This document shows positions 15,832-24,328 of a stretch of 64,000 nt of DNA, piece after piece (positions within the stretch are counted from its first letter, which is position 1; every line of letters begins with the position of its first letter). The stretch comes from Streptacidiphilus sp. P02-A3a (GTDB lineage: Bacteria; Actinomycetota; Actinomycetes; Streptomycetales; Streptomycetaceae). Position numbers and translations under genes: made by a program. The notes under the pieces are model-generated. The model did no database searches. It was given only the letters and a program-made list of their open reading frames with translations, and had not been told where the DNA came from. Location: assembly GCF_014084105.1 (NCBI RefSeq), contig NZ_CP048289.1, forward strand, positions 3,419,922-3,483,921, given 5' to 3'.

Positions 15832-16586
15832 GCCCCGCCCGGGCCGAGGGTACCGAGCCAGGCCACCGCGGCGGCGGCGTCCGGGACCAGCGGCACCCCC
15901 GGCGGCGGGGGCGGCCGCCGGACCACCACTACCGGCAGTCCGGCCTCGCGGGCGGCGGTGAGCTTGGCGGCGGTGGCCGCGCCGCCGCTGTCCTTGGTGA
16001 CCAGCACCTCGATCCGGTGCGCGCGCAGCAGTTCGCGCTCCCCCTCCAGGGTGAACGGGCCGCGTTCCAGCAGCACCCGGACCTGCGGCGGCACCGGCGG
16101 CTCGGGCGGGTCCACCGAGCGGCACAGCAGGAACAGCCCGGGCACGCCGGTGAAGGCGGGCAGCCCCAGCCGCCCGGTGGTCAGGAACACCCGGCGGCCC
16201 AGACCGGGGAGCAGCGCGGCGGCCTCCGCCAGCGACCCGACCGGATGCCAGCGGTCCCCGGGGCCGGGCAGCCAGCCGGGTCGGCGCAGCGCCAGCAGCG
16301 GGACGCCGGTGGCCGCCGCCGCCTCGGCCGCGTTGCGGCTGATGGTCCCGGCGAACGGGTGGGTGGCGTCGACCAGCGCGTCGATCCGCTGCTCGGTCAG
16401 CCACCGGGCCAGCCCCTCGGGGCCGCCGAAGCCGCCGACCCGGACCTCACCGTCCGGCAGCAGTGGCTGGGCCACGCGTCCGGCCAGCGCGCTGGTCACC
16501 CGCAGTGACGGGTCACCGGCCAGCGCGGTCGCCAGCCGCCGGGCCTCGGCGGTGCCGCCGAGCAGCAGGACGTGCCGGACCTGCAC
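15801..16586 (-). CDS. cobK: Precorrin-6A reductase
   Basis: 261 aa NADPH-dependent reductase that turns precorrin-6A into precorrin-6B. The N-terminal VRHVLLLGGTAEARRLATAL is the CobK/CbiJ dinucleotide motif; DALVDATHPFAGTISRNA and the C-terminal EVLVTKDSGGAATAAKL are family signatures. GTG 16586 is chosen because it begins the motif; the upstream open frame is Pro/Arg-rich and not coding. The last 31 bases overlap the convergent cobF gene, so the C-terminal tail (GGAQDSRTRRNR) is encoded opposite cobF sequence and may be dispensable. Confidence 0.94.
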   Translation of the reverse strand: MQVRHVLLLGGTAEARRLATALAGDPSLRVTSALAGRVAQPLLPDGEVRVGGFGGPEGLARWLTEQRIDALVDATHPFAGTISRNAAEAAAATGVPLLALRRPGWLPGPGDRWHPVGSLAEAAALLPGLGRRVFLTTGRLGLPAFTGVPGLFLLCRSVDPPEPPVPPQVRVLLERGPFTLEGERELLRAHRIEVLVTKDSGGAATAAKLTAAREAGLPVVVVRRPPPPPGVPLVPDAAAAVAWLGTLGPGGAQDSRTRRNR

Positions 16587-17183
16587 GCGGGCCCCCTGGT
16601 CGTGGAACGGTGGTACCGGCGGCGGTGGTGCCGGCGCTCCCGACCCTAGCCTCCCCGCCCCGCCCGGCTGTTGCCGGGCGGGATGGAGAGCGCTCTCTGT
16701 TCGAGAGTGGCGCGTTCGCTTCAACAGTGTCAAGGGTTCGCGCGTGGTTCCGGAACCCGCCGGAATCCGGGTGCCACGGCTCTGACCGGCCGGGCGGCCG
16801 CGACCGCCGGTGACCCGCATCGACGGTGGCATGTAACCGACATCCGTTTCGCCGGGCATCTTGACGCCGCGTCAAACCGAACCACATACTCCGGAAGGCT
16901 GGTCCGGACCGGTGCGGATGTTCCGCGACCGGCCCGCGCCATGCGGGCGCGGAGCCCGCAGGTCCGGCGGCTCAGCCCGGATTTCAGCAGGTCACCACTG
17001 GTATCGGCGTCGTCGGCAGCTCCCCGGGGAGAGGCGAGGGGCAGTCCCGGCCCGCAAAAGAGAGCGCTCCCAGATACCGCCCGGCAGAACACCCCGGGTG
17101 CCGGACCACCAGGTCCAGCCGGACAGCCAGGTTCGCCGGACAGCCAGGTTCGCAGGACAGCCACGTTCGGAGGTAGCACAACG
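16587..17183. promoter_or_regulatory. Upstream region of the GH16 gene with two LacI-type palindromes
   Basis: No gene is supported in these 597 bases. GAGAGCGCTCTC (16686-16697) and GAGAGCGCTCCC (17060-17071) match the GAGCGCTC core of LacI-family operators such as CebR/CelR sites. A third palindrome, TTGACGC-C-GCGTCAA, lies at 16861-16875. Three 17-base tandem repeats precede the start codon (17121-17171). The two GAGCGCTC boxes suggest repression relieved by a beta-glucan oligosaccharide. Confidence 0.65.
17121..17171 (+). repeat. Three tandem 17-bp repeats ending in the ribosome binding site
   Basis: Units begin GGACAGCCAGGTTCG at 17121, 17138 and 17155; the third has one internal change (CACG for CAGG) and its end supplies the GGAGG before ATG 17184. 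Copy number therefore sets the 5' leader length of the GH16 mRNA. Confidence 0.8.
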
Positions 17184-18566
17184 ATGCCAGCACAGGAACA
17201 CGGCGCGGCGCCCGCGCGCCCGCAGGGTCAGCGGCCGACCCGCAGACAGCGGCCCCGGCTGGGGCTCCGGCGGATCGCGTTCGTCGGCGTGCTCGCGCCG
17301 ATCGCCGCCATGATCTCGGTGTTCACCGTCTCGGCGGCGCCCGCCGGCGCCGCTGTCCCGGGCGCCCCCTCGGGTTGGTCGACGGTCTTCAGCGACGACT
17401 TCAGCGGCGCGGCGGGCAGCGCGCCCTCCTCGGCGAACTGGATCTACGACACCGGTCCCGGATCGAACTTCGGCACCGGTGAGATCGAGACCATGACCAA
17501 CTCCACCAACAACGTCCACCTGGACGGCAACGGCGACCTGGACATCACCGCCATCGGCTCCGGCAGCAACTGGACCTCGGGACGCATCCAGACGCCCACC
17601 GCCAACGTCGGCGCCCCGGCCGGGGGCGAGTTGGAGGTCACCGCCTCCATCGAGCAGCCCAACCCGGCCAGCGGCACCGGATACTGGCCCGCCTTCTGGA
17701 TGCTGGGCCCCGGCCAGTGGCCGGAGAACGGCGAGATCGACATCCTGGAGGACGTCAACGCCCTCTCCGAGCACTCCGGGACCTTCCACTGCGGCACCGA
17801 CCCCGGCGGTCCCTGCAACGAGACCGACGGCCTCGGCAGCGGACTCCAGTCGTGTTCGGGCTGCCAGACCGGATATCACACCTACACGGCGATCGTGAAC
17901 CGGACCAACACCGCCGACGAGTCGATCACCTGGTACCTGGACGGCAACCAGTTCTACAGCGTCAGTGAGAGCCAGGTCGGCACCGCCACCTGGCAGGCGG
18001 CGGTCGACCACAACTTCTCGATCATCTTCGACCTGGCCATGGGCGGCGGCTATCCCAACGGCGTCTGCGGCTGCACCTCGCCGACCAGCGCCACCACCTC
18101 CGGCGCGTCCATGAGCGTGGCCTACGTCGCCGCGTACGAGACCACCGGCAGCGGTGGCGGCGGCGGCACCGGCGGCAGCGGGGCCACCGGGGCGATCACC
18201 GGCTACGGCGGCCTGTGCGTCGACGACCGCTCGGGCAGCACCGCCGACTACAACCCGGTGCAGGTCTACACCTGCAACGGCACCGCCGCCCAGCAGTGGA
18301 CCGTGGTGCAGGCCGGATCCACCATCCAGGCCCTCGGCAAGTGCCTGGACATCGACGCCGGCGGTACGGCCGACGGAACCGCCGTCGACCTCTACGACTG
18401 CAACAACACCGCGGCCCAGGTCTGGGAGCCGCAGTCGGACGGGGCGTTGTACAACCCGCAGTCCAACAAGTGCCTGGACGACACGGGTTGGTCGACCACA
18501 CCGGGGACCCAGTTGGAGATCTGGGACTGCACCGGTGGCGCCAACCAGAAGTGGACGCTCCCCTGA
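17184..18566 (+). CDS. Secreted GH16 endo-beta-1,3-glucanase with ricin B lectin domain
   Basis: 460 aa secreted hydrolase for laminarin-like beta-1,3-glucans. Order: Arg-rich N terminus and signal peptide with hydrophobic core about residues 30-50 and cleavage near AAPAGAA; GH16 catalytic domain about 50-320; Gly-rich linker at about 322-332; ricin-type beta-trefoil lectin about 335-460 with QxW repeats (QQWTV, QVWEP, QKWTL). The catalytic motif is EIDILE with nucleophile Glu184 and acid/base Glu189. ATG 17184 follows GGAGG. LacI-type boxes upstream, shared with the GH64 gene, imply common induction by glucan. A 9-bp hairpin follows the stop. Confidence 0.95.
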   Translation: MPAQEHGAAPARPQGQRPTRRQRPRLGLRRIAFVGVLAPIAAMISVFTVSAAPAGAAVPGAPSGWSTVFSDDFSGAAGSAPSSANWIYDTGPGSNFGTGEIETMTNSTNNVHLDGNGDLDITAIGSGSNWTSGRIQTPTANVGAPAGGELEVTASIEQPNPASGTGYWPAFWMLGPGQWPENGEIDILEDVNALSEHSGTFHCGTDPGGPCNETDGLGSGLQSCSGCQTGYHTYTAIVNRTNTADESITWYLDGNQFYSVSESQVGTATWQAAVDHNFSIIFDLAMGGGYPNGVCGCTSPTSATTSGASMSVAYVAAYETTGSGGGGGTGGSGATGAITGYGGLCVDDRSGSTADYNPVQVYTCNGTAAQQWTVVQAGSTIQALGKCLDIDAGGTADGTAVDLYDCNNTAAQVWEPQSDGALYNPQSNKCLDDTGWSTTPGTQLEIWDCTGGANQKWTLP

Positions 18567-18594
18567 CAGAGCGTCAACTCTGGTTCGGGTGGCC

Positions 18595-18617
18595 GCCGAC
18601 GCCACACCGGCGTCGGC
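18595..18617. terminator. Hairpin between convergent GH16 and flavoprotein genes
   Basis: GCCGACGCC (18595-18603) pairs with GGCGTCGGC (18609-18617) around a 5-base loop, 29 bases after the GH16 stop. A second 9-bp stem (GGCCCCGCT with AGCGGGGCC, 18635-18660) spans the stop codon of the convergent gene. Confidence 0.65.
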
Positions 18618-18641
18618 GTCCACCACCGCGGACCGGCCCCG

Positions 18642-20012
18642 CTAACGCACCAGCGGGGCCAGTCTGCGGGCCGCTACCTGCACCGGGTCCCAGACCGGGG
18701 CGAACGGGGGCGCGTAGCCCAGGTCCAGCGACACGACCTGATCAACCGTCAGACCGGCGGTGAGCGCCACCGCGGCGACGTCCACCCGCTTGGCCGCCCC
18801 CTCCCGGCCCACGATCTGCACCCCCAGCAGCCGTCCGCTGCCGCGCTCGGCCAGCATCTTCACGGTCATCGGCGCGGCCCCCGGGTAGTAGCCCGCCCGG
18901 CTGGTCGACTCGATGACGGCCGCCTCCCAGTCGAGACCGAGCGCGTCGGCCTCGCGCTCGCGCAGGCCGGTACGGGCGATCTCCACCGAGCAGACCTTGC
19001 TCACCGCGGTGCCGACCACCCCGGGGAAGGAAGCCCGGCCGCCGCCGATGTTGGTGCCGATGACCAGTCCGTGCTTGTTGGCGTGGGTGCCGAGGGCGAT
19101 GTGCTGGTACTGGCCGGAGACCGTGTTCAGGACCTCAACGCAGTCGCCGCCCGCCCAGATCCCGTCCACTCCGGGCACCCGCTGCTCCGGCGTGGTCCGC
19201 AGGCCGCCGGAGGCGCCCAGGGGCAGCCCCGCCGCCTCGGCCAGCCCGGTACGCGGGCGCACCCCGAGCCCGAGCACCACCACGTCGGCCGGGTGCTCCC
19301 CGGCGGTGGAGACCACGGCGCGCGGGCGCCCGTCCGGGCCGAGCCGGACCGCCAGCGCCTCCGCCCCCGGCACCACCTCGATGCCGATGCCCTCCATCGC
19401 GGTCCGCACCAGGCGTCCCATGTCCGGGTCCAGCGTGGCCATCGGCTCCGCCGAGCGGTGCACCACCGTGACCCGCAGCCCGCGCCGGACCATGGCCTCG
19501 GCCATCTCCATCCCGATGTAGCCGCCGCCGACCACCACCGCCCGGTGGCAGTCCCGCTCCAGGGTCGCCAGCAGCGCGCCGCCGTCGTCCAGGGTCTGCA
19601 CCCCGTGCACGCCGGGCGCGTCGAAGCCGGGCAGCGCCGGGCGCCGCGGCACCGCTCCGGTGGCCACCACCAGCTGGTCGAAGCCGGTCCACTGCTCGGC
19701 CCCGCCGTCCAGGTCACGGCTGCGGACCCGGCGCCGGTCCAGGTCGATCTCGGTCACCTCGGTCCGCAGCCGCAGGTCGATGCCCCGGCGCCGGTGCTCC
19801 TGCGGGGTGCGGGCGATCAGCGCGTCGCGCTCGGCGACCTCGCCGCCGACCCAGTAGGGGATCCCGCAGGCGGAGTAGGAGCTGAAGCCGCCCCGGTCGA
19901 AGGCGGTGATCCGCAACTGGTCCGTGCCGCGTCGGCGTCGTGCCTGGGAGGCGGCGGACATCCCGGCCGCGTCGGCGCCGATGACCACCAGGTGTTCCGT
20001 CACGGCCGCCAT
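18642..20012 (-). CDS. CoA-disulfide-reductase-like FAD/NAD(P) oxidoreductase
   Basis: 456 aa pyridine-nucleotide disulfide oxidoreductase with a single redox cysteine. The N-terminal FAD motif is VVIGADAAGMSAASQA, the redox Cys49 sits in SSYSACGIPYWVGG (S-x-x-x-C-G-x-P-Y of CoA-disulfide reductases and NADH oxidases), the NAD(P)H motif is VVVGGGYIGMEMAEA and the second FAD motif is GIWAGGDCVE. The C-terminal dimerisation domain is complete. An alternative GTG start lies 9 bases inside. The likely role is thiol/disulfide or polysulfide reduction; the exact substrate cannot be told from sequence. It faces the GH16 gene and is divergent from the GH64 gene. Confidence 0.9.
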   Translation of the reverse strand: MAAVTEHLVVIGADAAGMSAASQARRRRGTDQLRITAFDRGGFSSYSACGIPYWVGGEVAERDALIARTPQEHRRRGIDLRLRTEVTEIDLDRRRVRSRDLDGGAEQWTGFDQLVVATGAVPRRPALPGFDAPGVHGVQTLDDGGALLATLERDCHRAVVVGGGYIGMEMAEAMVRRGLRVTVVHRSAEPMATLDPDMGRLVRTAMEGIGIEVVPGAEALAVRLGPDGRPRAVVSTAGEHPADVVVLGLGVRPRTGLAEAAGLPLGASGGLRTTPEQRVPGVDGIWAGGDCVEVLNTVSGQYQHIALGTHANKHGLVIGTNIGGGRASFPGVVGTAVSKVCSVEIARTGLREREADALGLDWEAAVIESTSRAGYYPGAAPMTVKMLAERGSGRLLGVQIVGREGAAKRVDVAAVALTAGLTVDQVVSLDLGYAPPFAPVWDPVQVAARRLAPLVR

Positions 20013-20106
20013 GCTACGGCCCCGGGCCCGGCGGCCCGGGACGGCGCGGGTGAGACGTCACTCCTTGAAGGATCAACAGCCTCAGATGCCTTTCCTTGTA
20101 CAACTC

Positions 20107-20152
20107 TTGACACACTGTGGAAACACCACCATCCTCCTTGAGAGCGCTCTCA
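20107..20152 (+). promoter_or_regulatory. GH64 promoter with LacI-type operator TGAGAGCGCTCTCA
   Basis: TTGACA (20107-20112) is a perfect -35 box; CATCCT (20130-20135) after a 17-base spacer is a weak -10. The perfect 14-bp palindrome TGAGAGCGCTCTCA (20139-20152) covers the expected transcription start, an ideal place for repression. It shares the GAGCGCTC core with boxes upstream of the GH16 gene. Confidence 0.7.
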
Positions 20153-20206
20153 GGATCCGCCCCCCACCGTCCTGTCTGTTCCAGGAGAAGACCACAGGAG
20201 CGTCGG

Positions 20207-21841
20207 ATGATCTCCCGAAGAAACTTCATCGCGGTCTCGGCCGCGGCCCTGGCGGCCCCGGTCGCCATCGGCTCGCTCAGCGGCAGCGCCGCCGCGGCCG
20301 CGCCCACGCTCACCCTCTCGTTGCAGAACAACACCGGCAGCAACACCGTCTACGCCTACGTCACCGGTACCGCGCTCAACAACGGCAACGCGCTGTTCCT
20401 GCTCCAGGCCGACGGCCAGACCCCGTACTATCCGGCCTCGCCGGCCTCCGTCGGTACCCCACTGTCCGTCAACTGCGCCATCCCGCTGGGTGCTTCGGGA
20501 TCCGCACCGACCCGGGTGAGCATCCCGTACCTGGCCGGCGCCCGGGTCTGGTTCTCGATCGGGGCGCCGCTGCAGTTCTTCCTCAACCCGGGCCCCGGGC
20601 TGGTCGAGCCGTCGGTGACCAACTCCTCCGACGCCAACATCGACGTGGTCTGGGACTTCTGCGAACTCACCTTCAACGGTGGCGTCTACGCCAACATCAG
20701 CTTCGTCGACTTCGCCTGCATCCCGATCGCGCTGCAACTCACCGGCAGCGCCGGGACGCAGACCGTCGAGGGGCTGCCCGCCGGCGGACTCGACCAGATC
20801 TGCTCCCAGCTGACCGCGCAGCACGCCGCCGACGGCCAGGGCTGGAACCAGCTGGTGGTCACCTCGGGCGGCGCCAACCTGCGCGCGCTGAGCCCCACCA
20901 ACGGCATCGTGTACAACCCGAGCCTGCTCTCCGGCTACTTCGACAACTACCTGGCGCAGGTCTGGCAGAAGTACACGACCAGCAGCCTGTCGATCGACAC
21001 CCAGGGCTCCTGGGGCACGGTCACCGGCCAGGTGGTGAACGGCCTGCTGACCTTCCCGGGCGTGGGCAGCTTCGCGCAGCCCTCCAGCGCCGACATCTTC
21101 AGCTGCGCCTCGGGCCCGTTCTCGGTCTCCAGCCAGGAGATGAGCGCGCTGGTGCCGCGGATCAGCGCCGCGCTGAACCGCACCACCCTGCTCACCGACG
21201 CCGACCAGCCGGACGGCGAGAACCCCGCCGACTACTACGCCAACGCGCAGACCAACCACTACGCCCGGATCGTGCACTCGGTCAGCCTCGACCACCGTGG
21301 CTACGCCTTCCCGTACGACGACGTCGGCCCCACCGGCGGCGCGGACCAGTCCGGTTTCGTCTCCGACGGCGCGCCCACACTGCTGTCGGTCACCCTCGGC
21401 CCGGTCCACGGCAGCGGCGGCGGGACCGGCGGGACCTCCACTCCGGTGAAGGTCACCGCCTCGCAGTACTCGGCGACCAACAGCACCGGCACCGAGGCGA
21501 CCAGCGACACCGGCGGCGGCGACGACGTCGGCTGGATCAACGGCGCGAGCTGGCTCCAGTACGACAACGTCGACTTCACCGGACGCGGCGGCACCGTGCA
21601 GGCCCGCTACGCCTCCGCGGTCTCCGGCAGCGGCATCGGCAGCATCCAGTTCCGGCTGGACTCGCCGACCGCCGCGCCGTTCGCCACGGTCAACGTCAGC
21701 GGGACCGGCGGGTGGCAGGACTGGACCACGGCGACGGTCACCGAGGCCCCGGTGCCGAGCGGGACGCACACCCTCTACGTCACCTTCGCCACCAGCACCG
21801 GCGGCAACTTCGTCAACGTCAACTGGTTCACCTTCAGCTGA
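20207..21841 (+). CDS. Tat-secreted GH64 beta-1,3-glucanase with CBM6
   Basis: 544 aa. The N terminus MISRRNFIAVSAAALAAP is a twin-arginine signal peptide. Residues about 35-400 match GH64 laminaripentaose-producing beta-1,3-glucanases (thaumatin-like fold; FWDFCELTF-like and DHRGYAFPYDD segments). A Gly/Thr-rich linker at about 401-412 leads to a C-terminal CBM6-type carbohydrate-binding domain (VTASQYSATNSTGTEA start, ending VNWFTFS). ATG 20207 follows GGAG. The operator upstream matches the GH16 gene, so both enzymes probably act together on fungal or plant beta-glucan: GH16 cuts inside chains and GH64 releases pentasaccharides. Confidence 0.93.
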   Translation: MISRRNFIAVSAAALAAPVAIGSLSGSAAAAAPTLTLSLQNNTGSNTVYAYVTGTALNNGNALFLLQADGQTPYYPASPASVGTPLSVNCAIPLGASGSAPTRVSIPYLAGARVWFSIGAPLQFFLNPGPGLVEPSVTNSSDANIDVVWDFCELTFNGGVYANISFVDFACIPIALQLTGSAGTQTVEGLPAGGLDQICSQLTAQHAADGQGWNQLVVTSGGANLRALSPTNGIVYNPSLLSGYFDNYLAQVWQKYTTSSLSIDTQGSWGTVTGQVVNGLLTFPGVGSFAQPSSADIFSCASGPFSVSSQEMSALVPRISAALNRTTLLTDADQPDGENPADYYANAQTNHYARIVHSVSLDHRGYAFPYDDVGPTGGADQSGFVSDGAPTLLSVTLGPVHGSGGGTGGTSTPVKVTASQYSATNSTGTEATSDTGGGDDVGWINGASWLQYDNVDFTGRGGTVQARYASAVSGSGIGSIQFRLDSPTAAPFATVNVSGTGGWQDWTTATVTEAPVPSGTHTLYVTFATSTGGNFVNVNWFTFS

Positions 21842-21890
21842 CCGGACCGCGCGACCGGGCCCGCCGGGCCGACACCGGAGGCAAGGGCCA

Positions 21891-22730
21891 CTACGGGATG
21901 TAGTTGAACTTGTCCGGATCCGGTCCGGTGCGGTCGTGGCGGTCCAGCGCGCTGATCGCGGCCACGTCCTGGTCGGTGAGCTCGAAACCGAAGAGGTCGA
22001 AGTTCTCCTCGACCCGGGAGCGGTTCACCGACTTCGGGAACACGATGTCGCCGCGCTGGAGCTGCCAGCGCAGCGTGACCTGGGCCGGGGTACGGCCGAG
22101 GCGCTGCGCTGTCCGGGTGATCGTCGGGTCGTCCAGGACCTTGCCCTGGGCGATCGGCGACCACGCCTCGGTCGCGATGCCGTGCTCCGCGTTGAACGCC
22201 CTGACGCCGTCCTGGGTCAGGTACGGGTGGACCTCGATCTGGTTCACCGCCGGAACGGTCGCGGTCTCGTCCAGCACCCGGCGCAGATGGTGCGGCTGGA
22301 AGTTGGACACACCGATCGCCCGGACCCGCCCGGAGCGGTAGATCTCCTCCAGGGCCTTCCAGGTCTCGACGAAGTCGCCGACGTTGGGCAGCGGCCAGTG
22401 GATCAGGAACAGGTCGAGGTAGTCGAAACCCAGGTCGGCGAGCGTCCGGTCGAAGGCCTTGAGCGCGTCGTCGCGGTCGTGGAAGCCGTTGTTCAGCTTG
22501 CTGGTGACGAAGACGTCCTCGCGGGGCAGGCCGGACTCGCGGACCGCCTCGCCGACCTCCTTCTCGTTGCCGTACATCTCGGCGGTGTCGATGTGCCGGT
22601 AGCCGACCCTGAGCGCGGTCAGCGTCGCCTCCCTGGTGTCCGGGGGCTTGATCTGGAACGTGCCGAAGCCGAGCTGGGGAATCCGCACCCCGTTGTTGAG
22701 GGTGATGCTGGGAACCGTGTCCACGTTCAC
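21891..22730 (-). CDS. Aldo/keto reductase
   Basis: 279 aa NADPH-dependent (beta/alpha)8-barrel reductase of the 2,5-diketo-D-gluconate reductase-like group. The catalytic tetrad is Asp48, Tyr53, Lys78 and His111 (HIDTAEMYGNE, TSK, LIHWP). The NADPH-binding C-terminal SVNRSRVEENFD motif is present. ATG 22730 gives a full-length protein. It lies alone between the GH64 gene (convergent) and a DUF5709 gene. General carbonyl reduction; the physiological substrate is unknown. Confidence 0.93.
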   Translation of the reverse strand: MNVDTVPSITLNNGVRIPQLGFGTFQIKPPDTREATLTALRVGYRHIDTAEMYGNEKEVGEAVRESGLPREDVFVTSKLNNGFHDRDDALKAFDRTLADLGFDYLDLFLIHWPLPNVGDFVETWKALEEIYRSGRVRAIGVSNFQPHHLRRVLDETATVPAVNQIEVHPYLTQDGVRAFNAEHGIATEAWSPIAQGKVLDDPTITRTAQRLGRTPAQVTLRWQLQRGDIVFPKSVNRSRVEENFDLFGFELTDQDVAAISALDRHDRTGPDPDKFNYIP

Positions 22731-22939
22731 TCCTTGCCTGGTCCGGTGGTTTCCTCTTCCTCTGTGGTCCGTGCCACCCGGGCGCCGTGCGCCGACCGCC
22801 CCGGGCGCGGTACGTCCGGGTCAAGACTGCTACGCCGGGCGCGTCCTGTCGCGTCGAGCGGCCACTGATGTGCTGTGGCGCGCGTCTCACCCGAACGGCC
22901 GCCGGGCGCGGGCGCGACCGGCGGTGAGACCCGGGGGCG

Positions 22940-23395
22940 CTACTCCTCCTCGGTGACCACGTGCATCGCCGCCTCCTCGGCCGAGGCCGCCGCGCCGTCG
23001 ATGCCCTTGTCGGAGGCCACCAGCCCGTCGCGCTCGTCGTGGGCGCCCTCGCCGGGGGAGACCAGGCGTCCGGCGCGGCCGATGCCGACCTCCTCGTCCA
23101 GGATCTCGCCGTCGGTGTCCGAGGCGTCGCCGAGGCCGTCGCCGACCGGGGTGCTCACGTCGGGCAGCTCCTCGGCCAGCCGCTCGTCGAGGCTCTCGCC
23201 GCGCCACTCGTCCTGTGGGGTGAGCGCGGCCCTGTACACCGGTGGTGGCCAGTCGGGCGGGGAGTAGCCCTCGTCCAGTACCTCGCCGCCGCCCCGGTTG
23301 ACCAGGGTGTCCTCTGGCTCCAGCTGGTCCTCCTCCTGAACATCGGAGTCGGGATCGGGCTGGTAGACCGCGTCGCCCGTCATGTCGTCGCTCAC
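22940..23395 (-). CDS. DUF5709-family acidic protein
   Basis: 151 aa, strongly acidic, with the pattern DTLVNRGGGEVLDEGYSPPDWPP, then DERLAEELPDV, and a tail of alternating acidic and Ala/Gly segments. This matches the actinobacterial DUF5709 family, whose function is unknown; members often accompany stress genes. GTG 23395 has AGGAGG 5 bases upstream and is clearly the start. The gene is divergent from the small protein at 23630. No signal peptide or membrane segment is seen. Confidence 0.85.
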   Translation of the reverse strand: MSDDMTGDAVYQPDPDSDVQEEDQLEPEDTLVNRGGGEVLDEGYSPPDWPPPVYRAALTPQDEWRGESLDERLAEELPDVSTPVGDGLGDASDTDGEILDEEVGIGRAGRLVSPGEGAHDERDGLVASDKGIDGAAASAEEAAMHVVTEEE

Positions 23396-23629
23396 GCTTC
23401 CTCCTGGGACACGCGTGTCCTTCCGGGAGCATCCGGCCCGGACGTCCAGGCCGGGTCTATCGATCTCACCAGGAAACCGGCCCGCGCGCCTGCTGACCGC
23501 CCCGCGACACGGAGCCCACGCCTGCTGTTGCGGGTCCCCGATCGGCGGCGGACCGTGGTCACCATGGTCGGGGAAGGCCGTCGGCGGCCTTCCCCGAGAC
23601 ACCCCCCGAGCCCTCCCAGGACGGAACCC

Positions 23630-23941
23630 GTGAAGGTGAGCAGCACGACCCCCGCATACGAGCTGACGTTCGAGTCGGTGCCCGCGGGCGCCACGCGTAC
23701 CTCGGCCGACATCGTCCAGGTCCACCGCACGGACGCGCTGGGTGCGGGCGGCCATCCGGTGTACGCGGACGCCGGGGGGACGATCCGGGCCGAGATCAGC
23801 GACCGGGGCGAGGTCCGGATGATCGCCACCAGCGCCCGTCAGGTGCTGCGCCGCCCGGTGTGCTGCCGGGCGCTGGTCCCGCTGGGCTGGGCGGGCGCCA
23901 AGCGCGCCCGCCGGGCCGACCTGGTCCGGGCGCTGGACTGA
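23630..23941 (+). CDS. Small conserved protein, DUF6296-like
   Basis: 103 aa from GTG 23630, with AGGACGGA 8-10 bases upstream. The sequence YELTFESVPAG, DIVQVHRTDALGAGGHPVYAD and GEVRMIAT resembles a short streptomycete family (I recall DUF6296) present mainly in Kitasatospora and Streptacidiphilus. No catalytic motif, signal peptide or membrane segment is visible. The C-terminal segment is Arg/Ala-rich. Function unknown; the family name is from memory and tentative. Confidence 0.7.
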   Translation: MKVSSTTPAYELTFESVPAGATRTSADIVQVHRTDALGAGGHPVYADAGGTIRAEISDRGEVRMIATSARQVLRRPVCCRALVPLGWAGAKRARRADLVRALD

Positions 23942-24328
23942 GCGCGACGGGAAAGGGCCTCGTGGCGGCGGGCGTTGCCGTGGCTGTGGTTACGGATGTG
24001 TTTCACAACAAGACATTTGACGTCAGGTCACCACGAAGGCCGTCATGGGCGCCCTCGGTACGTCTGAGCTGAGCGGCTGTCAGAAAGCTTGCGGAATAGT
24101 GCGGTTCACCCCACGGGTGGGTGCGGGCAAAGCCGCCGCTGAGGCGTGGGCCCGCCTCCGCAAACCGGATCCGTTGCCGTTGGCCGGATCCGTTCGCCTA
24201 CGGTCAGAATTCGTTGCGCTTTGCAATAAGCGATGGTTAGTGTGCTCACCACGGTACCGCCGCATGGGACGCGGTGGCGCCTCCGCCCGCCCTGAGCTGG
24301 GCGGTTGACCGGAGAGGACACCGCCACC
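23942..24328 (+). promoter_or_regulatory. asnB upstream region with promoter and direct repeats
   Basis: No gene is supported here. TTGCGC (24214-24219) and TAGTGT (24238-24243) with an 18-base spacer form a plausible promoter. The 11-bp sequence CCGGATCCGTT occurs at 24165-24175 and 24184-24194 (19-base period) with a weaker third unit TCAGAATTCGTT following, directly upstream of the promoter, as an activator-binding array might be. Confidence 0.5.

Noticed and set aside
20150-21769. Long minus-strand open frame opposite the GH64 gene
   Set aside because: The opposite frame has a Tat signal, GH64 domain and CBM6; this one is Arg/Val/Gly-rich shadow sequence.
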